From Cherax quadricarinatus (taxonomy: Eukaryota; Arthropoda; Malacostraca; Decapoda; Parastacidae), in assembly GCF_038502225.1 (NCBI RefSeq), contig NC_091322.1:1385281-1449280 (forward strand): a DNA stretch of 64,000 bases, in the 5' to 3' direction. Below the pieces are notes generated by a model. That model worked only from the letters and a program-made list of their open reading frames with translations, was not told the DNA's origin and searched no databases. This document shows, one piece after another, positions 33,350 through 48,760 of the stretch; within the stretch, counting starts at the first letter, position 1, and every line of letters starts with the position of its first letter. The position numbers and the translations under genes are program-made.

Positions 33350-33850
33350 CATTTACAATAACACAGTTGTACCCTGGGTACGATAACACAGTTGTACCCT
33401 GGGTACGATAACACAGTTGTACTCTGGGTACGATAACACAGTTATACCCTGGGTACAACACAGTTGTACCCTGGGTACAACACAGTTGTACCCTGAGTAC
33501 GACAACATATTTGTACCCTGGGTACGACAACACATTTGTACCCTGGGTACGACGACACATTTGTACCCTGGGTACGACGACACATTTGTACCCTGGGTAC
33601 GACGACACATTTGTACCCTGGGTACGACTACACATTTGTACCCTGGGTACGACAACACATTTGTACCCTGGGTACGACGACACATTTGTACCCTGGGTAC
33701 GACGACACATTTGTACCTTGGGTACGACGACACATTTGTACCCTGGGTACGACGACACATCTGTATCCTGGGTACGAAAAAACAGGACAAACACACTTGT
33801 ATATTTGGTACAAGAAAGTTGTACCTTAGATACAACAACAGTTGTATCGT
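33350..33850. repeat. 25-bp TTGTACCCTGGGTACGA minisatellite, about 20 units
   Basis: Early units are 26 bp (ACACAGTTGTACCCTGGGTA then CGATA), two are 22 bp, and from about 33500 they are 25 bp with CACATTTGTACCCTGGGTAC. Each unit carries the dyad GTACCC-T-GGGTAC. Long frames on both strands result from the absence of stops. Confidence 0.95.
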
Positions 33851-33904
33851 AAGTACAACAAAATCAAACACAAAGAAGAAAAGTCATTCATCTGGTGCAA
33901 CAAA

Positions 33905-34125
33905 ACAACAGTAGTCCCTTAGGAACAAAAAACACAGTCGAACCTTAGGGATAAAACAGCACAGTCGTACCTTAGGGACAAAACAGCACAGTCGTACATT
34001 ACGGACAAAACAGCACAGTCGTACATTACGGACAAAACAGCACAGTCGTACCTTAGGGACAACAAAAGAGCACAGTCGTACCTTAGGTATAAAACAATAC
34101 AGTCGTACTTCAAAGAGGAAAAAGT
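33905..34125. repeat. 27-bp GTCGTACCTTAGGGACAAAA minisatellite, about 8 units
   Basis: Units such as CAGTCGTACCTTAGGGACAA followed by AACAGCA repeat with small changes. The core resembles that of the preceding array (GTACC..GGGTAC against GTACCTTAGGGAC), so the two probably share an ancestor. Confidence 0.9.
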
Positions 34126-34816
34126 CGTTGCCTGAGAAAATAGCAGTAATATCAGTGCTCTATAATTTCTAAAAACTTCCTTCCTGAGCGAAAATCAGTC
34201 AAAAGTGATCTCCCACAACAATTTTAGAAGGTTGCACCGTGCACGACCCGCAGGCAGCACGCGTGACACGCTCCGGGTACACTGCTCCCCAGGATAACGT
34301 ATTCGTCAAGAAATTCAATAGTTTCGAATTCAAGTAAGCCAAACATGGACACCAGCTTCCCTATCCCTGATCATCTTCCAGGATTCTTCTACTCTCGCAT
34401 CCCCAATCTTGAAAAAAATCGTAGAAAAAAAAATCACAGGGGAAAACATAACCTAGTATAACGTAACCTAGCTAAAATTGTAACGTGTTTTTTATGTCAA
34501 ATCACCTGCAGCAGCCAGGCCTGAGGGCCTGTTTTACTGATTGCCCCCTCAGCTAAGCCTATTATTACTCCTAGCTCAATCTTTCTAGTGATTTCAGACC
34601 TGGGAATGGGTAGAATCTTGAAGTATTGTTAAGGTCACAACTTAGCCTTGCTGGTGACCGCGAGCACACCAGGTAAGAGTGGGCGAGGCTGACGGCAGGT
34701 TCACTCAATACATCAATGAAGTTCTCGTGTAGTGAGGATGTAAGAAGTGTTGTCGCCACTAAGCAGGACTACTGACATTTCACCACAGCATCGTTGCTCC
34801 ACAACCTAGCTAGCTC
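34126..34816. other. No feature recognised
   Basis: Unassigned mixed sequence with no convincing coding frame. Confidence 0.5.
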
Positions 34817-34972
34817 CTCAGGGGAGCTTTCATGATGTAGGTGTGGAGCTTTTGGTCCAAGGAATTGGACCTGACCTCCCCTGCTTTGACTCAGACCTCA
34901 CTTCCTCCCATTCCCCAAATATTGTATAATACCTACGAGTTTAGCGCTCCCCTGTGGATAATCCACAACTTA
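34817..34972 (+). mobile_element. SINE-like element D, copy 3
   Basis: Diverged copy with TCCTCAGGGGAGCTTTCATG, CCAAGGAATTGGACCTGACC, TGTATAATACCTACGAGTTT and AGCGCTCCCCTGTGGATAAT. Same strand as the other two copies. Confidence 0.6.
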
Positions 34973-34988
34973 ACCTCCTTTTAAACAA

Positions 34989-35172
34989 CCTGGAATCTAC
35001 CTGGAGGGCATTCCGGGGGTCAACGTCTCCACGGCCAGGTCCATGACCAGGCTCCCTGGTGGATCAGGGCCTGATCAACGAGGCTGTTACAGCCGGCCGC
35101 ACGTAGTCAAAAGTACGAATCACAGCCCGGGTGATCCGACACCGACTTTAGGTATTTGTCCAGCTCTCGGCT
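34989..35172 (-). mobile_element. Family B 3' end
   Basis: Minus-strand end of the RT and tail: CAGCCCGGGTGATCCGACAC and GGATCAGGGCCTGATCAACG (as written on plus) and GGGCATTCCGGGGGTCAACG, ending at a tandem ACCTGGAATCTACCTGGA. The short directly repeated 3' terminus is like that of CR1-type elements. Confidence 0.7.
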
Positions 35173-36197
35173 TGTATTTTCTGACAACGTACTCACCGTT
35201 AAGTTCTGAGCACTTGCTCTTGACTAACAAATCGTATTCCATTTTAACTTAGCTTACGTAAAGTTAAATTACGTTACCCTGTGTAAACCCTTAAAACGTA
35301 CATTTAACCACATGCAGAAATTTCAGGAAACGTTGAAATATGAAGGATGATAAGTGATACAAGAATGTGGTGGTGGAACACTGGTGGCCGGGATGTTGTG
35401 AAGGAGAGCACAAGTGAAGTCACGTACTCTGCTCTTCTTTAGGTAGCCTAGCGACATCTCTTTCAGTATTCATCTAGTGCCTTCCAATTGCAACCAAAAG
35501 ATCCGAGTTTGATCTCAGGGCGAGTACACATAAGATTTCCTTACACCAGCATTTCAACACCCCACCTATTGTGGGTTGAAATGAGCTGAGGTAGGATAAC
35601 TAAAGTGTTTTCTTGGTAGTTTATATTTCTTGTACTTTCTGTGAAGCTCTAAACGCGTGAGTTATTCAAAACGAGGAGTGATGAGCCCGTTCTCAACTTG
35701 TTTGAAGAGACAGATTACCCTCACAGCCAGGTTAACTCCCTATAAATTCAACAGTATTAGGCTAGTAAACGAAATACAAGAGTTCTGAGGCGCGACAGAA
35801 AAAGATGACCCAGTGAACGCAGAAGACTGTCAGATAATGTTTAAGATTCTTTAAACAGTAAAAGTGATATACTGTCTGTTATTTAGAAGACAGACTGTGT
35901 AAGTCGAGTTGTGTGAGCCGCCTTCACCACCTCATATAGTTGACCTTAATACATAGGACCAACACGTCAATCCTCAGAGCTTCGTCAGTTCCAAAGGATT
36001 CACCTAACTGAACTTCAGATATAAATAATAATTGTATTATTTAATTATGGTTGGGTTTGGTTGACCACATGTCTCCACCAGTTTAACCTCAACTTGCTTA
36101 AATGTTACTAATTAAAATTTGACTCGTATGGGAAGAAGTAAATACAGAACACGTTGCGAAAAATATGAAAAAAATAAAGTTGTGGTTAAAAAAAAAA
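35173..36197. other. Mostly featureless, with a weak tRNA-like segment
   Basis: No gene is supported. At 35441-35516, TAGCCTAGCGAC and GAGTTTGATCTC have the order and spacing of polymerase III A and B boxes, so a tRNA-derived SINE head is conceivable; I could not fold a convincing tRNA. Confidence 0.3.
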
Positions 36198-39100
36198 ACA
36201 CCACCACACCGCCACCACCAACACAACCTACACCACCACCACCACCACCACCACACCGCTACATCCCAACACAACATACACCACCTCCACCACACTGCTA
36301 CCACCAACACAACCTACACCACCACCACCACCACACCGCTACATCCCAACACAACATACACCACCTCCACCACACCGCCACCACCAACACAACCTACACC
36401 ACCACCACCACCACACCGCTACATCCCAACACAACATACACCACCACCACCACACCGCCACCACCAACACAACCTACACCACCACCACCACACCGCTACA
36501 TCCCAACACAACATACACCACCACCACCACACCGCTACATCCCAACACAACATACACCACCTCCACCACACCGCTACCACCAACACAATCTACACCACCA
36601 CCACCACCACCACCACACCGCCACCACCAACACAACCTACACCACCACCACCACACCGCTACCACCAACACAACCTACACCACCACCACCACACTGCCAC
36701 CACCAACACAACCTACACCACCACCACACCGCCACCACCAACACAACCTACACCACCACCACACCGCTACATCCCAACACAACATACACCACCTCCACCA
36801 CACCGCTACCACCAACACAATCTACACCACCACCACCACCACACCGCCACCACCAACACAACCTACACCACCACCACCACAATGCCACCACCAACACAAC
36901 CTACACCACCACCACCACACCGCCACCACCAACACAACCTACACCACCACCACCACACCGCTACATCCCAACACAACATACACCACCACCACCACACCGC
37001 TACATCCCAACACAACATACACCACCACCACCACACCGCTACATCCCAACACAACATACACCACCACCACCACACCGCTACATCCCAACACAACATACAC
37101 CACCACCACCACACCGCTACATCCCAACACAACATACACCACCACCACCACACCGCTACATCCCAACACAACATACACCACCACCACCACACCGCTACCA
37201 CCAACACAACCTACACCACCACCACCACCACACCGCCACCACCAACACAACCTACACCACCACCACCACACCGCTACCACCAACACAACCTACACCACCA
37301 CCACCACACCGCTACATCCCAACACAACCTACACCACCACCTCCACCACACCGCTACCACCAACACAACCTACACCACCACCACCACACCGCCACCACCA
37401 ACACAACCTACACCACCACCACCACACCGCCACCACCAACACAACCTACACCACCACCACCACCACCACCACACCGCTACCACCAACACAACCTACACCA
37501 CCACCACCACACCGCCACCACCAACACAACCTACACCACCACCACCACACCGCTACCACCAACACAACCTACACCACCACCATCACACCGCTACCACCAA
37601 CACAACCTACACCACCACCACCACCACCACCAACACAACCTACACCACCACCACCACACCGCTACCACCAACACAACCTACACCACCACCACCACACCGC
37701 CACCACCAACAACCTACACCACAACCACCACACCGCCTCCTCCAACAACCTACACCACAACCACCACACCGCTACCACCAACACAACCTACACCACCACC
37801 ACCGCCACCACCAACACAACCTACACCACCACCACCGCCACCACCAACACAACCTACAAAACCACCACCACCACACCGCTACCACCAACACAACCTACAC
37901 CACCACACCGCCACCACCAACACAACCTACACCACCACACCGCCACCACCAACACAACCTACACCACCACCACCGCCACCACCAACACAACCTACACCAC
38001 CACCACCACACCGCTACCACCAACACAACCTACACCACCACCACCACACCGCCACCACCAACAACCTACACCACAACCACCACACCGCCACCACCAACAA
38101 CCTACACCACAACCACCACACCGCTACCACCAACACAACCTACACCACCACCACCGCCACCACCAACACAACCTACACCACCACCACCGCCACCACCAAC
38201 ACAACCTACAAAACCACCACCACCACACCGCTACCACCAACACAACCTACACCACCACCACCGCCACCACCAACACAACCTACACCACCACCACCACCAC
38301 ACCGCTACATCCCAACACAACATACACCACCTCCAACACACCGCTACCACCAACACAACCTACACCACCACCACCACCACACCGCTACATACCAACACAA
38401 CATACACCACCTCCACCACACCGCTACCACCAACACAACCTACACCACCACCACCACCACCACCACCACCACCACCACCACCACCACCACCACACCGCTA
38501 CATACCAACACAACATACACCACCACCACCACACCGCTACATACCAACACAACATACACCACCTCCACCACACCGCTACATCCCAACACAACATACACCA
38601 CCACCACCACACCGCTACATACCAACACAACCTACACCACCACCACCACACCGCTACATACCAACACAACATACACCACCACCACCACACCGCTACATAC
38701 CAACACAACCTACACCACCACCACCACACCGCTACATACCAACACAACATACACCACCACCACCACACCGCTACATCCCAACACAACCTACACCACCTCC
38801 ACCACACTGCCACCACCAACACAACCTACACCACCACCACAACCACACCGCTACATACCAACACAACATACACCACCACCACCACACCGCTACATACCAA
38901 CACAACCTACACCACCACCACCACACCGCTACATACCAACACAACATACACCACCACCACCACACCGCTACCACCAACACAACCTACACCACCTCCACCA
39001 CACCGCTACATACCAACACAACATACACCACCACCACCACACCGCTACATACCAACACAACCTACACCACCTCCACCACACCGCTACATACCAACACAAC

Positions 39101-42100
39101 ATACACCACCACCACAACCACACCGCTACATCCCAACACAACATACACCACCTCCACCACACTGCCACCACCAACACAACCTACACCACCACCACAACCT
39201 CACCGCTACATACCAACACAACATACACCACCTCCACCACACCGCCACCACCAACACAACATACACCACCTCCACCACACCGCTACCACCAACACAACCT
39301 ACACCACCACCACCACCACCACACCGCTACATCCCAACACAACATACACTACCTCCACCACACCGCTACCACCAACACAACATACACCACCTCCACCACA
39401 CCGCTACCACCAACACAACCTACACCACCACCACCACCACCACACCGCTACATCCCAACACAACATACACTACCTCCACCACACCGCTACCACCAACACA
39501 ACATACACTACCTCCACCACACCGCCACCACCAACACAACATACACCACCTCCACCACACCGCTACCACCAACACAACCTACACCACCACCACCACCACA
39601 CCGCTACATCCCAACACAACCTACACCACCTCCACCACACCGCTACATCCCAACACAACATACACCACCTCCACCACACCGCTACCACCAACACAACCTA
39701 CACCACCACCACCACCACACCGCCACCACCAACACAACCTACACCACCACCACCACCACCACACCGCTACCACCAACACAACCTACACCACCACCACCAC
39801 ACCGCTACATCCCAACACAACATACACCACCACCACCACACCGCCACCACCAACACAACCTACACCACCACCACCACCACACCGCCACCACCAACACAAC
39901 CTACACCACCACCACCACCACCACACCGCTACCACCAACACAACCTACACCACCACCACCACACCGCTACATCCCAACACAACATACACCACCACCACCA
40001 CACCGCCACCACCAACACAACCTACACCACCACCACCACACCGCTACCACCAACACAACCCACACCACCACCACCACACCGCTACCACCAACACAACCTA
40101 CACCACCACCACCACACCGCCACCACCAACACAACCTACACACCACCACCACACCGCTACCACCAACAACCTACACCACCACCACCACACCGCTACCACC
40201 AACACAACCTACACACCACCACCACACCGCTACCACCAACAACCTACACCACCACCACCACACCGCTACCACCAACACAACCTACACCACCACCACCACC
40301 CCGCCACCACCAACACACCCTACACACCACCACCACACCGCCACCACCAACACAACCTACACCACCACCACACCGCTACATCCCAACACAACATACACCA
40401 CCTCCACCACACCGCTACCACCAACACAATCTACACCACCACCACCACCACCACACCGCCACCACCAACACAACCTACACCACCACCACCACAATGCCAC
40501 CACCAACACAACCTACACCACCACCACCACACCGCCACCACCAACACAACCTACACCACCACCACACCGCTACATCCCAACACAACATACACCACCTCCA
40601 CCACACCGCTACCACCAACACAATCTACACCACCACCACCACCACACCGCCACCACCAACACAACCTACACCACCACCACCACAATGCCACCACCAACAC
40701 AACCTACACCACCACCACCACACCGCCACCACCAACACAACCTACACCACCACCACCACACCGCTACATCCCAACACAACATACACCACCACCACCACAC
40801 CGCTACATCCCAACACAACATACACCACCACCACCACACCGCTACATCCCAACACAACATACACCACCACCACCACACCGCTACATCCCAACACAACATA
40901 CACCACCACCACCACACCGCTACATCCCAACACAACATACACCACCACCACCACACCGCTACATCCCAACACAACATACACCACCTCCACCACACCGCTA
41001 CCACCAACACAACCTACACCACCACCACCACCACACCGCCACCACCAACACAACCTACACCACCACCACCACACCGCTACCACCAACACAACCTACACCA
41101 CCACCACCACACCGCTACATCCCAACACAACCTACACCACCACCTCCACCACACCGCTACCACCAACACAACCTACACCACCACCACCACACCGCCACCA
41201 CCAACACAACCTACACCACCACCACCACACCGCCACCACCAACACAACCTACACCACCACCACCACCACCACCACACCGCTACCACCAACACAACCTACA
41301 CCACCACCACCACACCGCCACCACCAACACAACCTACACCACCACCACCACACCGCTACCACCAACACAACCTACACCACCACCATCACACCGCTACCAC
41401 CAACACAACCTACACCACCACCACCGCCACCACCAACACAACCTACACCACCACCACCACACCGCTACCACCAACACAACCTACACCACCACCACCACAC
41501 CGCCACCACCAACAACCTACACCACAACCACCACACCGCCACCACCAACAACCTACACCACAACCACCACACCGCTACCACCAACACAACCTACACCAAC
41601 ACCACCGCCATCACCAACACAACCTACACCACCACCACCACCGCCACCACCAACACAACCTACAAAACCACCACCACCACACCGCTACCACCAACACAAC
41701 CTACACCACCACACCGCCACCACCAACACAACCTACACCACCACACCGCCACCACCAACACAACCTACACCACCACCACCGCCACCACCAACACAACCTA
41801 CACCACCACCACCACACCGCTACCACCAACACAACCTACACCACCACCACCACACCGCCACCACCAACAACCTACACCACAACCACCACACCGCCACCAC
41901 CAACAACCTACACCACAACCACCACACCGCTACCACCAACACAACCTACACCACCACCACCACCAACACAACCTACACCACCACCACCGCCACCACCAAC
42001 ACAACCTACAAAACCACCACCACCACACTGCTACCACCAACACAACCTACACCACCACCACCGCCACCACCAACACAACCTACACCACCACCACCACCAC

Positions 42101-45100
42101 ACCGCTACATCCCAACACAACATACACCACCTCCACCACACCGCTACCACCAACACAACCTACACCACCACCACCACCACCACCACCACCACCACCACCA
42201 CACCGCTACATACCAACACAACATACACCACCACCACCACACCGCTACATACCAACACAACATACACCACCTCCACCACACCGCTACATCCCAACACAAC
42301 ATACACCACCACCACCACACCGCTACATACCAACACAACCTACACCACCACCACCACACCGCTACATACCAACACAACCTACACCACCACCACCACACCG
42401 CTACATACCAACACAACATACACCACCACCACCACACCGCTACATCCCAACACAACCTACACCACCTCCACCACACTGCCACCACCAACACAACCTACAC
42501 CACCACCACAACCACACCGCTACATACCAACACAACATACACCACCACCACCACACCGCTACATACCAACACAACCTACACCACCACCACCACACCGCTA
42601 CATACCAACACAACATACACCACCACCACCACACCGCTACCACCAACACAACCTACACCACCTCCACCACACCGCTACATACCAACACAACATACACCAC
42701 CACCACCACACCGCTACATACCAACACAACCTACACCACCTCCACCACACCGCTACATACCAACACAACATACACCACCACCACAACCACACCGCTACAT
42801 CCCAACACAACATACACCACCTCCACCACACTGCCACCACCAACACAACCTACACCACCACCACAACCACACCGCTACATACCAACACAACATACACCAC
42901 CTCCACCACACCGCCACCACCAACACAACATACACCACCTCCACCACACCGCTACCACCAGCACAACCTACACCACCACCACCACCACCACACCGCTACA
43001 TCCCAACACAACATACACTACCTCCACCACACCGCTACCACCAACACAACATACACCACCTCCACCACACCGCTACCACCATCACAACATACACCACCAC
43101 CACCTCCACCACACCGCTACATCCCAACACAACATACACTACCTCCACCACACCGCTACCACCAACACAACATACACTACCTCCACCACACCGCCACCAC
43201 CAACACAACATACACCACCTCCACCACACCGCTACCACCAACACAACCTACACCACCACCACCACCACACCGCTACATCCCAACACAACCTACACCACCT
43301 CCACCACACCGCTACATCCCAACACAACATACACCACCTCCACCACACCGCTACCACCAACACAACCTACACCACCACCACCACCACACCGCCACCACCA
43401 ACACAACCTACACCACCACCACCACACCGCTACCACCAACACAACCTACACCACCACCACCACACCGCTACATCCCAACACAACATACACCACCACCACC
43501 AACACAACCTACACCACCACCACCACACCGCTACCACCAACACAACCTACACCACCACCACCACACCGCTACCACCAACACAACCTACACCACCACCACC
43601 ACACCGCCACCACCAACACAACCTACACACCACCACCACACCGCTACCACCAACAACCTACACCACCACCACCACACCGCTACCACCAACACAACCTACA
43701 CACCACCACACCGCTACCACCAACAACCTACACCACCACCACCACACCGCTACCACCAACACAACCTACACCACCACCACCACACCGCCACCACCAACAC
43801 AACCTACACACCACCACCACACCGCCACCACCAACACAACCTACACCACCACCACCACACCGCTACCACCAACACAACCTACACCACCACCACCACACCG
43901 CTACCACCAACACAACCTACACCACCACCACCACACCGCCACCACCACACCGCCACCACCAACACAACCTACAACACCACCACCGCCACCACACCGCCAC
44001 CACCAACACAACCTACACCACCACCACCACACCGCTACCACCAACACAACATACACCACCACACCGCTACCACCAACACAACCTACACCACCACACCGTC
44101 ACCACCAACACAACCTACACCACCACCACACCGCTACCACCAACACAACCTACACCACCACCACCACACCGCCACCACCAACACAACCTACACCACCACC
44201 ACCACACCGCTACCACCAACACAACCTACACCACCACCATCACACCGCTACCACCAACACAACCTACACCACCACCACCACCACACCGCTACCACCAACA
44301 CAACCTACACCACCACCACACCGCCACCACCAACAACCTACACCACAACCACCACACCGCTACCACCAACACAACCTACACCACCACCACCACCACACCG
44401 CCACCACCAACACAACCTACACCACCACCACACCGCTACCACCAACACAACCTACACCACCACCACCACACCACCACCACCAGCACAACCTACACCACCA
44501 CCACCACACCGCTACCACCAACACAACCTACACCACCACCATCACACCGCTACCACCAACACAACCTACACCACCACCACCACCACACCGCTACCACCAA
44601 CACAACCTACACCACCACCACACCGCCACCACCAACACAACCTACACCACCACCACCACCACCACACCGCTACCACCAACAACCTACACCACCACCACCA
44701 CCACCACCACACCGCTACCACCAACACAACCTACACCACCACCATCACACCGCTACCACCAACACAACCTACACCACCACCACCACCACACCGCTACCAC
44801 CACCACCACCACCACTACCACCACCACCACACCGCTACATCCCAACACAACATACACCACCTCCACCACACTGCTACCACCAACACAACCTACACCACCA
44901 CCACCACCACCACCACACCGCTACATCCCAACACAACATACACCACCTCCACCACACCGCTACCACCAACACAACCTACACCACCACCACCACCACACCG
45001 CTACATCCCAACACAACATACACCACCTCCACCACACCGCTACCACCAACACAACCTACACCACCACCACCACCACCACCACCACACCGCTACATCCCAA

Positions 45101-46835
45101 CACAACATACACCACCACCACCACCACCACACCGCTACATCCCAACACAACATACACCACCTCCACCACACCGCTACCACCAACACAACCTACACCACCA
45201 CCACCACCACCACCACCACCACCACACCGCTACATCCCAACACAACATACACCACCTCCACCACACCGCTACCACCAACACAACCTACACCACCACCACC
45301 ACCACACCGCCACCACCAACACAACCTACACCACCACCACCACACCGCTACCACCAACACAACCTACACCACCACCACCACACCGCTACATCCCAACACA
45401 ACATACACCACCACCACCACACCGCCACCACCAACACAACCTACACCACCACCACCACACCGCTACCACCAACACAACCTACACCACCACCACCACACCG
45501 CTACCACCAACACAACCTACACCACCACCACCACACCGCCACCACCAACACAACCTACACACCACCACCACACCGCTACCACCAACACAACCTACAACAC
45601 CACCACCGCCACCACACCGCCACCACCAACACAACCTACACCACCACCACCACACCGCTACCACCAACACAACCTACACCACCACACCGCCACCACCAAC
45701 ACAACCTACACCACCAACACCACCACACCGCTACCACCAACACAACCTACACCACCACCACCACACCGCCACCACCAACACAACCTACACCACCACACCG
45801 CTACCACCAACACAACCTACACCACCACCATCACACCGCTACCACCAACACAACCTACACCACCACCACCACCACACCGCTACCACCAACACAACCTACA
45901 CCACCACCACACCGCCACCACCAACAACCTACACCACAACCACCACACCGCTACCACCAACACAACCTACACCACCACCACACCGCCACCACCAACAACC
46001 TACACCACCACCACCACCACACCGCTACCACCAACACAACCTACAACACAACCACCACACCGCTACCACCAACACAACCTACACCACCACCACCGCCACC
46101 ACCAACACAACCTACACCACCACCACCACCACACCGCTACCACCAACACAACCTACACCACCACCACCACACCGCTACCACCAACACAACCTACACCACC
46201 ACCACACCGCTACCACCAACACAACCTACACCACCACCACCGCCACCACCAACACAACCTACACCACCACCACCACCACACCGCTACCACCAACACAACC
46301 TACACCACCACCACACCGCCACCACCAACACAACCTACACCACCACCACCACCACAGCGCCACCACCAACACAACCTACACCACCAGCGCCACCACCAAC
46401 ACAACCTACACCACCACCACCACCACACCGCCACCACCACCAACACGACCTACACCACCACCACACCGCCTCCACCAACACAACCTACGCCGCCACCACC
46501 AACACAACCTGCACCACCACCACCAAGACACCGCCACCACCAACACAACCTACACCACCACCACACCGCCACCACCAACACAACCTCCACACCGCCACCA
46601 CCAACACAACCTCCACACCGCCACCACCAACACGACCTACACACCGCCACCACCAACACAACCTGCTCCACCACCACACCGCCATCACCAACACGACCTA
46701 CACACTGCCACCACCAACACAACCTACACCACCACCACACCGCCACCATCACCAACACGACCTACACACCACCACCACCATCACAACCTACACCACCACC
46801 ACAGTCTACACGCCATCATGGTGGTGGTCAACCCA
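36198..46835. repeat. 10.6-kb ACC-type minisatellite array
   Basis: Units of about 34-45 bp combine a variable (CAC)n run with CCGCTACCACCAACACAACC and TACAC, CCGCCACCACCAACACAACC, or CCGCTACATCCCAACACAAC and ATACAC. The plus strand is nearly devoid of G and very poor in T, so TAA, TAG and TGA almost never arise; two overlapping plus frames each stay open for over 3500 codons as Thr/His/Pro repeats. Open frames in more than one phase and the lack of any other domain argue that these are not proteins. The complementary strand is (GGT)-rich and may form G-quadruplexes. Confidence 0.95.
36580..42900. repeat. Duplicated block of about 3.7 kb in the ACC array
   Basis: Characteristic unit orders recur. 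Six consecutive CTACATCCCAACACAACATA units at 36950-37190 reappear at 40755-41000 (offset about 3803), and the segment at 38771-39177 reappears at 42440-42846 (offset 3669). Rare markers such as TACAAAACCACC occur in both blocks. Offsets change between left and right parts, so indels occurred after duplication. Boundaries are approximate. Confidence 0.75.
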
Positions 46836-47162
46836 CGCGCCCCACAAACCGGTTAGACAGGTTTATGTATCTCAGGCAGGAGACACCGAGATCATTGTTT
46901 ACATCACCACCAATGTGTTTGTCCAGCTCTTATGCACCTCCCCCCCTCCCCCTCCCCCTCCCTCTTTCCTCCCCCACACGCTCCCCTCTTCTCCCAGCCC
47001 GTTCCCTCACCTCCCCACTACTACTCCCACTCGTGCTGAACAGGTGTTCGCTGCCTCACCTGTGCCGCTAGCTCTCACACACCTGTCATCCCCAGCCTCC
47101 CTCACAGCTGTTTCAACCCATATACACCTCTCTGTCCTGAGTCTTCAACCTCGCTTGTACAC
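46836..47162. other. No feature recognised
   Basis: C/T-rich sequence after the array, with runs of CCCCCTCC at 46940-46970. No gene is supported. Confidence 0.45.
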
Positions 47163-47400
47163 TTCTCTCATATAAGCTTCTGTCAGTACTTCAGAATGGT
47201 TCAATGATTCCTCCTGTAAGCTGTTCTCTTGTTCTTCAGAAAAAAATTAATGTTTCTTTTGTATTAGCTGTTGTCAGTACTTCAGGAAGGTTCAGTGCTT
47301 TCTCGTATAAGCAAGTGTCTGTACCTCAGAACAGTTCAATGTTCCTCTCGTATAAGCAGCTGTCTGTACTTCAGAAAGGCTCAGTGTTTCACGTTACTTC
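47163..47400. repeat. Degenerate repeat of about 56 bp, 4 units
   Basis: Each unit carries GTCWGTACTTCAGRAWGGTTCA and TCTCGTATAAGC-like sequence. The units are diverged, and one shows a T-rich insertion. Confidence 0.65.
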
Positions 47401-47469
47401 ATTTGTCGTTCAGTTGAACGCTTCACTCATAAACACTAATATAACCCTCAAACCTTACTGGTGAGGTTG

Positions 47470-48470
47470 TGACACAGGGCGCCATGACGTGTTAGTGTGT
47501 CAAATAATGTGGCCTTCCCCGGAAATATAAAAACATATAAGGGAGTATGTAGACGTCATTGCAGATAGTTACCAGACTCGATTTCTTCACAACAGAATTA
47601 AATAAAAAAAATGTCTTTTTTTTCCATCAAGGGGGATTAAAAGTCTTAGGTTAGTAACTGCTGCTTTCACCAACAGCCAAAAGGTCCCTGTTTACCCCTG
47701 GTAATTATCTGAGTTTGTGGGGGAAGTCGTGCTGGCTATGTTCTGACTCCTAATTTCAAACTTACTGATGTGACACCTTTATTGTATCTGTGGAGTCAGG
47801 TTCCACTGTCTCTCCTCATTCCTTCACCTTAGTCACAGACATTTCACTATTGTAAAGAAATTAAAATAGGTGACTATAGAAGGTACCTTAAACAGTGAAA
47901 ATCTGACATACTGATGTCTACTGTGCTGACTTCCAAATTCCTGTTCGCAAGGCAAAACTTTTTTATCGCTTTTATCTTGTATTTATAGTTTCTCGTTGTG
48001 GTATGTTATAATTGATTATTGTTATGGATAGAGGACAACCTAACTTCAACAAGACATCTGCTGCAACCTGTTTGTGAGAGTCACAGAGATGGTTATGCCA
48101 GTTTAAGTGGATGGGTTTCACTATTCATTTCATAACATACCTTGATCAAACACTGACAGGTGTATGTCTCTCAGCGTATATATACTGAAAGTTTACTTTA
48201 TTTTTCATTCCAGACTGACGGAGTTACGTGCAGTCATAATGACCCTAGTATAGTCACTAAGCTTTAAACTTCATTACTCTATATCTTTATCACTTTTGTT
48301 GAAGTCTTTTCTGATATTCCTGTGGCTGTTGGGTGAGAAATTTATGCTCTTGCCCTCTTTATATTGTTACTTCCGTGATAAAGAGCCTATTGTTGTCTTA
48401 CCCATCTGTGTCTTCGAGTATTTTGCATGTTGGCCATATCCCCTCTAGTTTTGCGTTCTCCTTGAGTATA
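47470..48470. other. No clear feature
   Basis: AT-rich sequence with stops in all frames. The part 48290-48460 might be an old CR1-like scrap on the minus strand (it reads like RGDMANMQNTRRHRW), but it is too short to call. Confidence 0.4.
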
Positions 48471-48515
48471 CCTGGAGAGGGTTTCGGGGGTCAGCGCCCC
48501 CACGGCTGATGCATC
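48471..48515 (-). mobile_element. Family B 3' terminus
   Basis: CCTGGAGAGGGTTTCGGGGG and TCAGCGCCCCCACGG as written on plus match the last 45 bases of family B at 50025-50060. Confidence 0.55.
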
Positions 48516-48597
48516 TTAAGAAGAGGATGATACCTTCAGTGTTTTTGTTGTTGGTACGAAGTTTCCAGTTTATTAACACACTAAACTTGGAAGTGTT

Positions 48598-48760
48598 GGT
48601 TTCTGTGCGATAACCGGAGAATTCATCTTCTGATTGGCTTTAAATTTTAACGCATTGATTTTAGGTAATGCTGATTTTAATTTGTTAATTTTATTAAACA
48701 GATTGGTTTCTAAGCAAGAACTAGAGAATACTTCTTCTGATCAGCTTTAAACCTTAAACA
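48598..48760. repeat. Two-copy repeat, 107-bp spacing
   Basis: GGTTTCTGTGCGATAACCGG with following CTTCTGATTGGCTTTAAA at 48598 returns as GGTTTCTAAGCAAGAACTAG with CTTCTGATCAGCTTTAAA at 48705. Confidence 0.6.

Noticed and set aside
33350..34125. CRISPR-like array
   Set aside because: The units are contiguous, without unique spacers of constant length, and the context is a eukaryotic genome.
36119..47071. A single open frame of about 3650 codons rich in Thr, His and Pro
   Set aside because: It spans a tandem array almost without G and poor in T, where stop codons rarely occur. A second frame is open for nearly the same length, and no signal, domain or splice structure is present.
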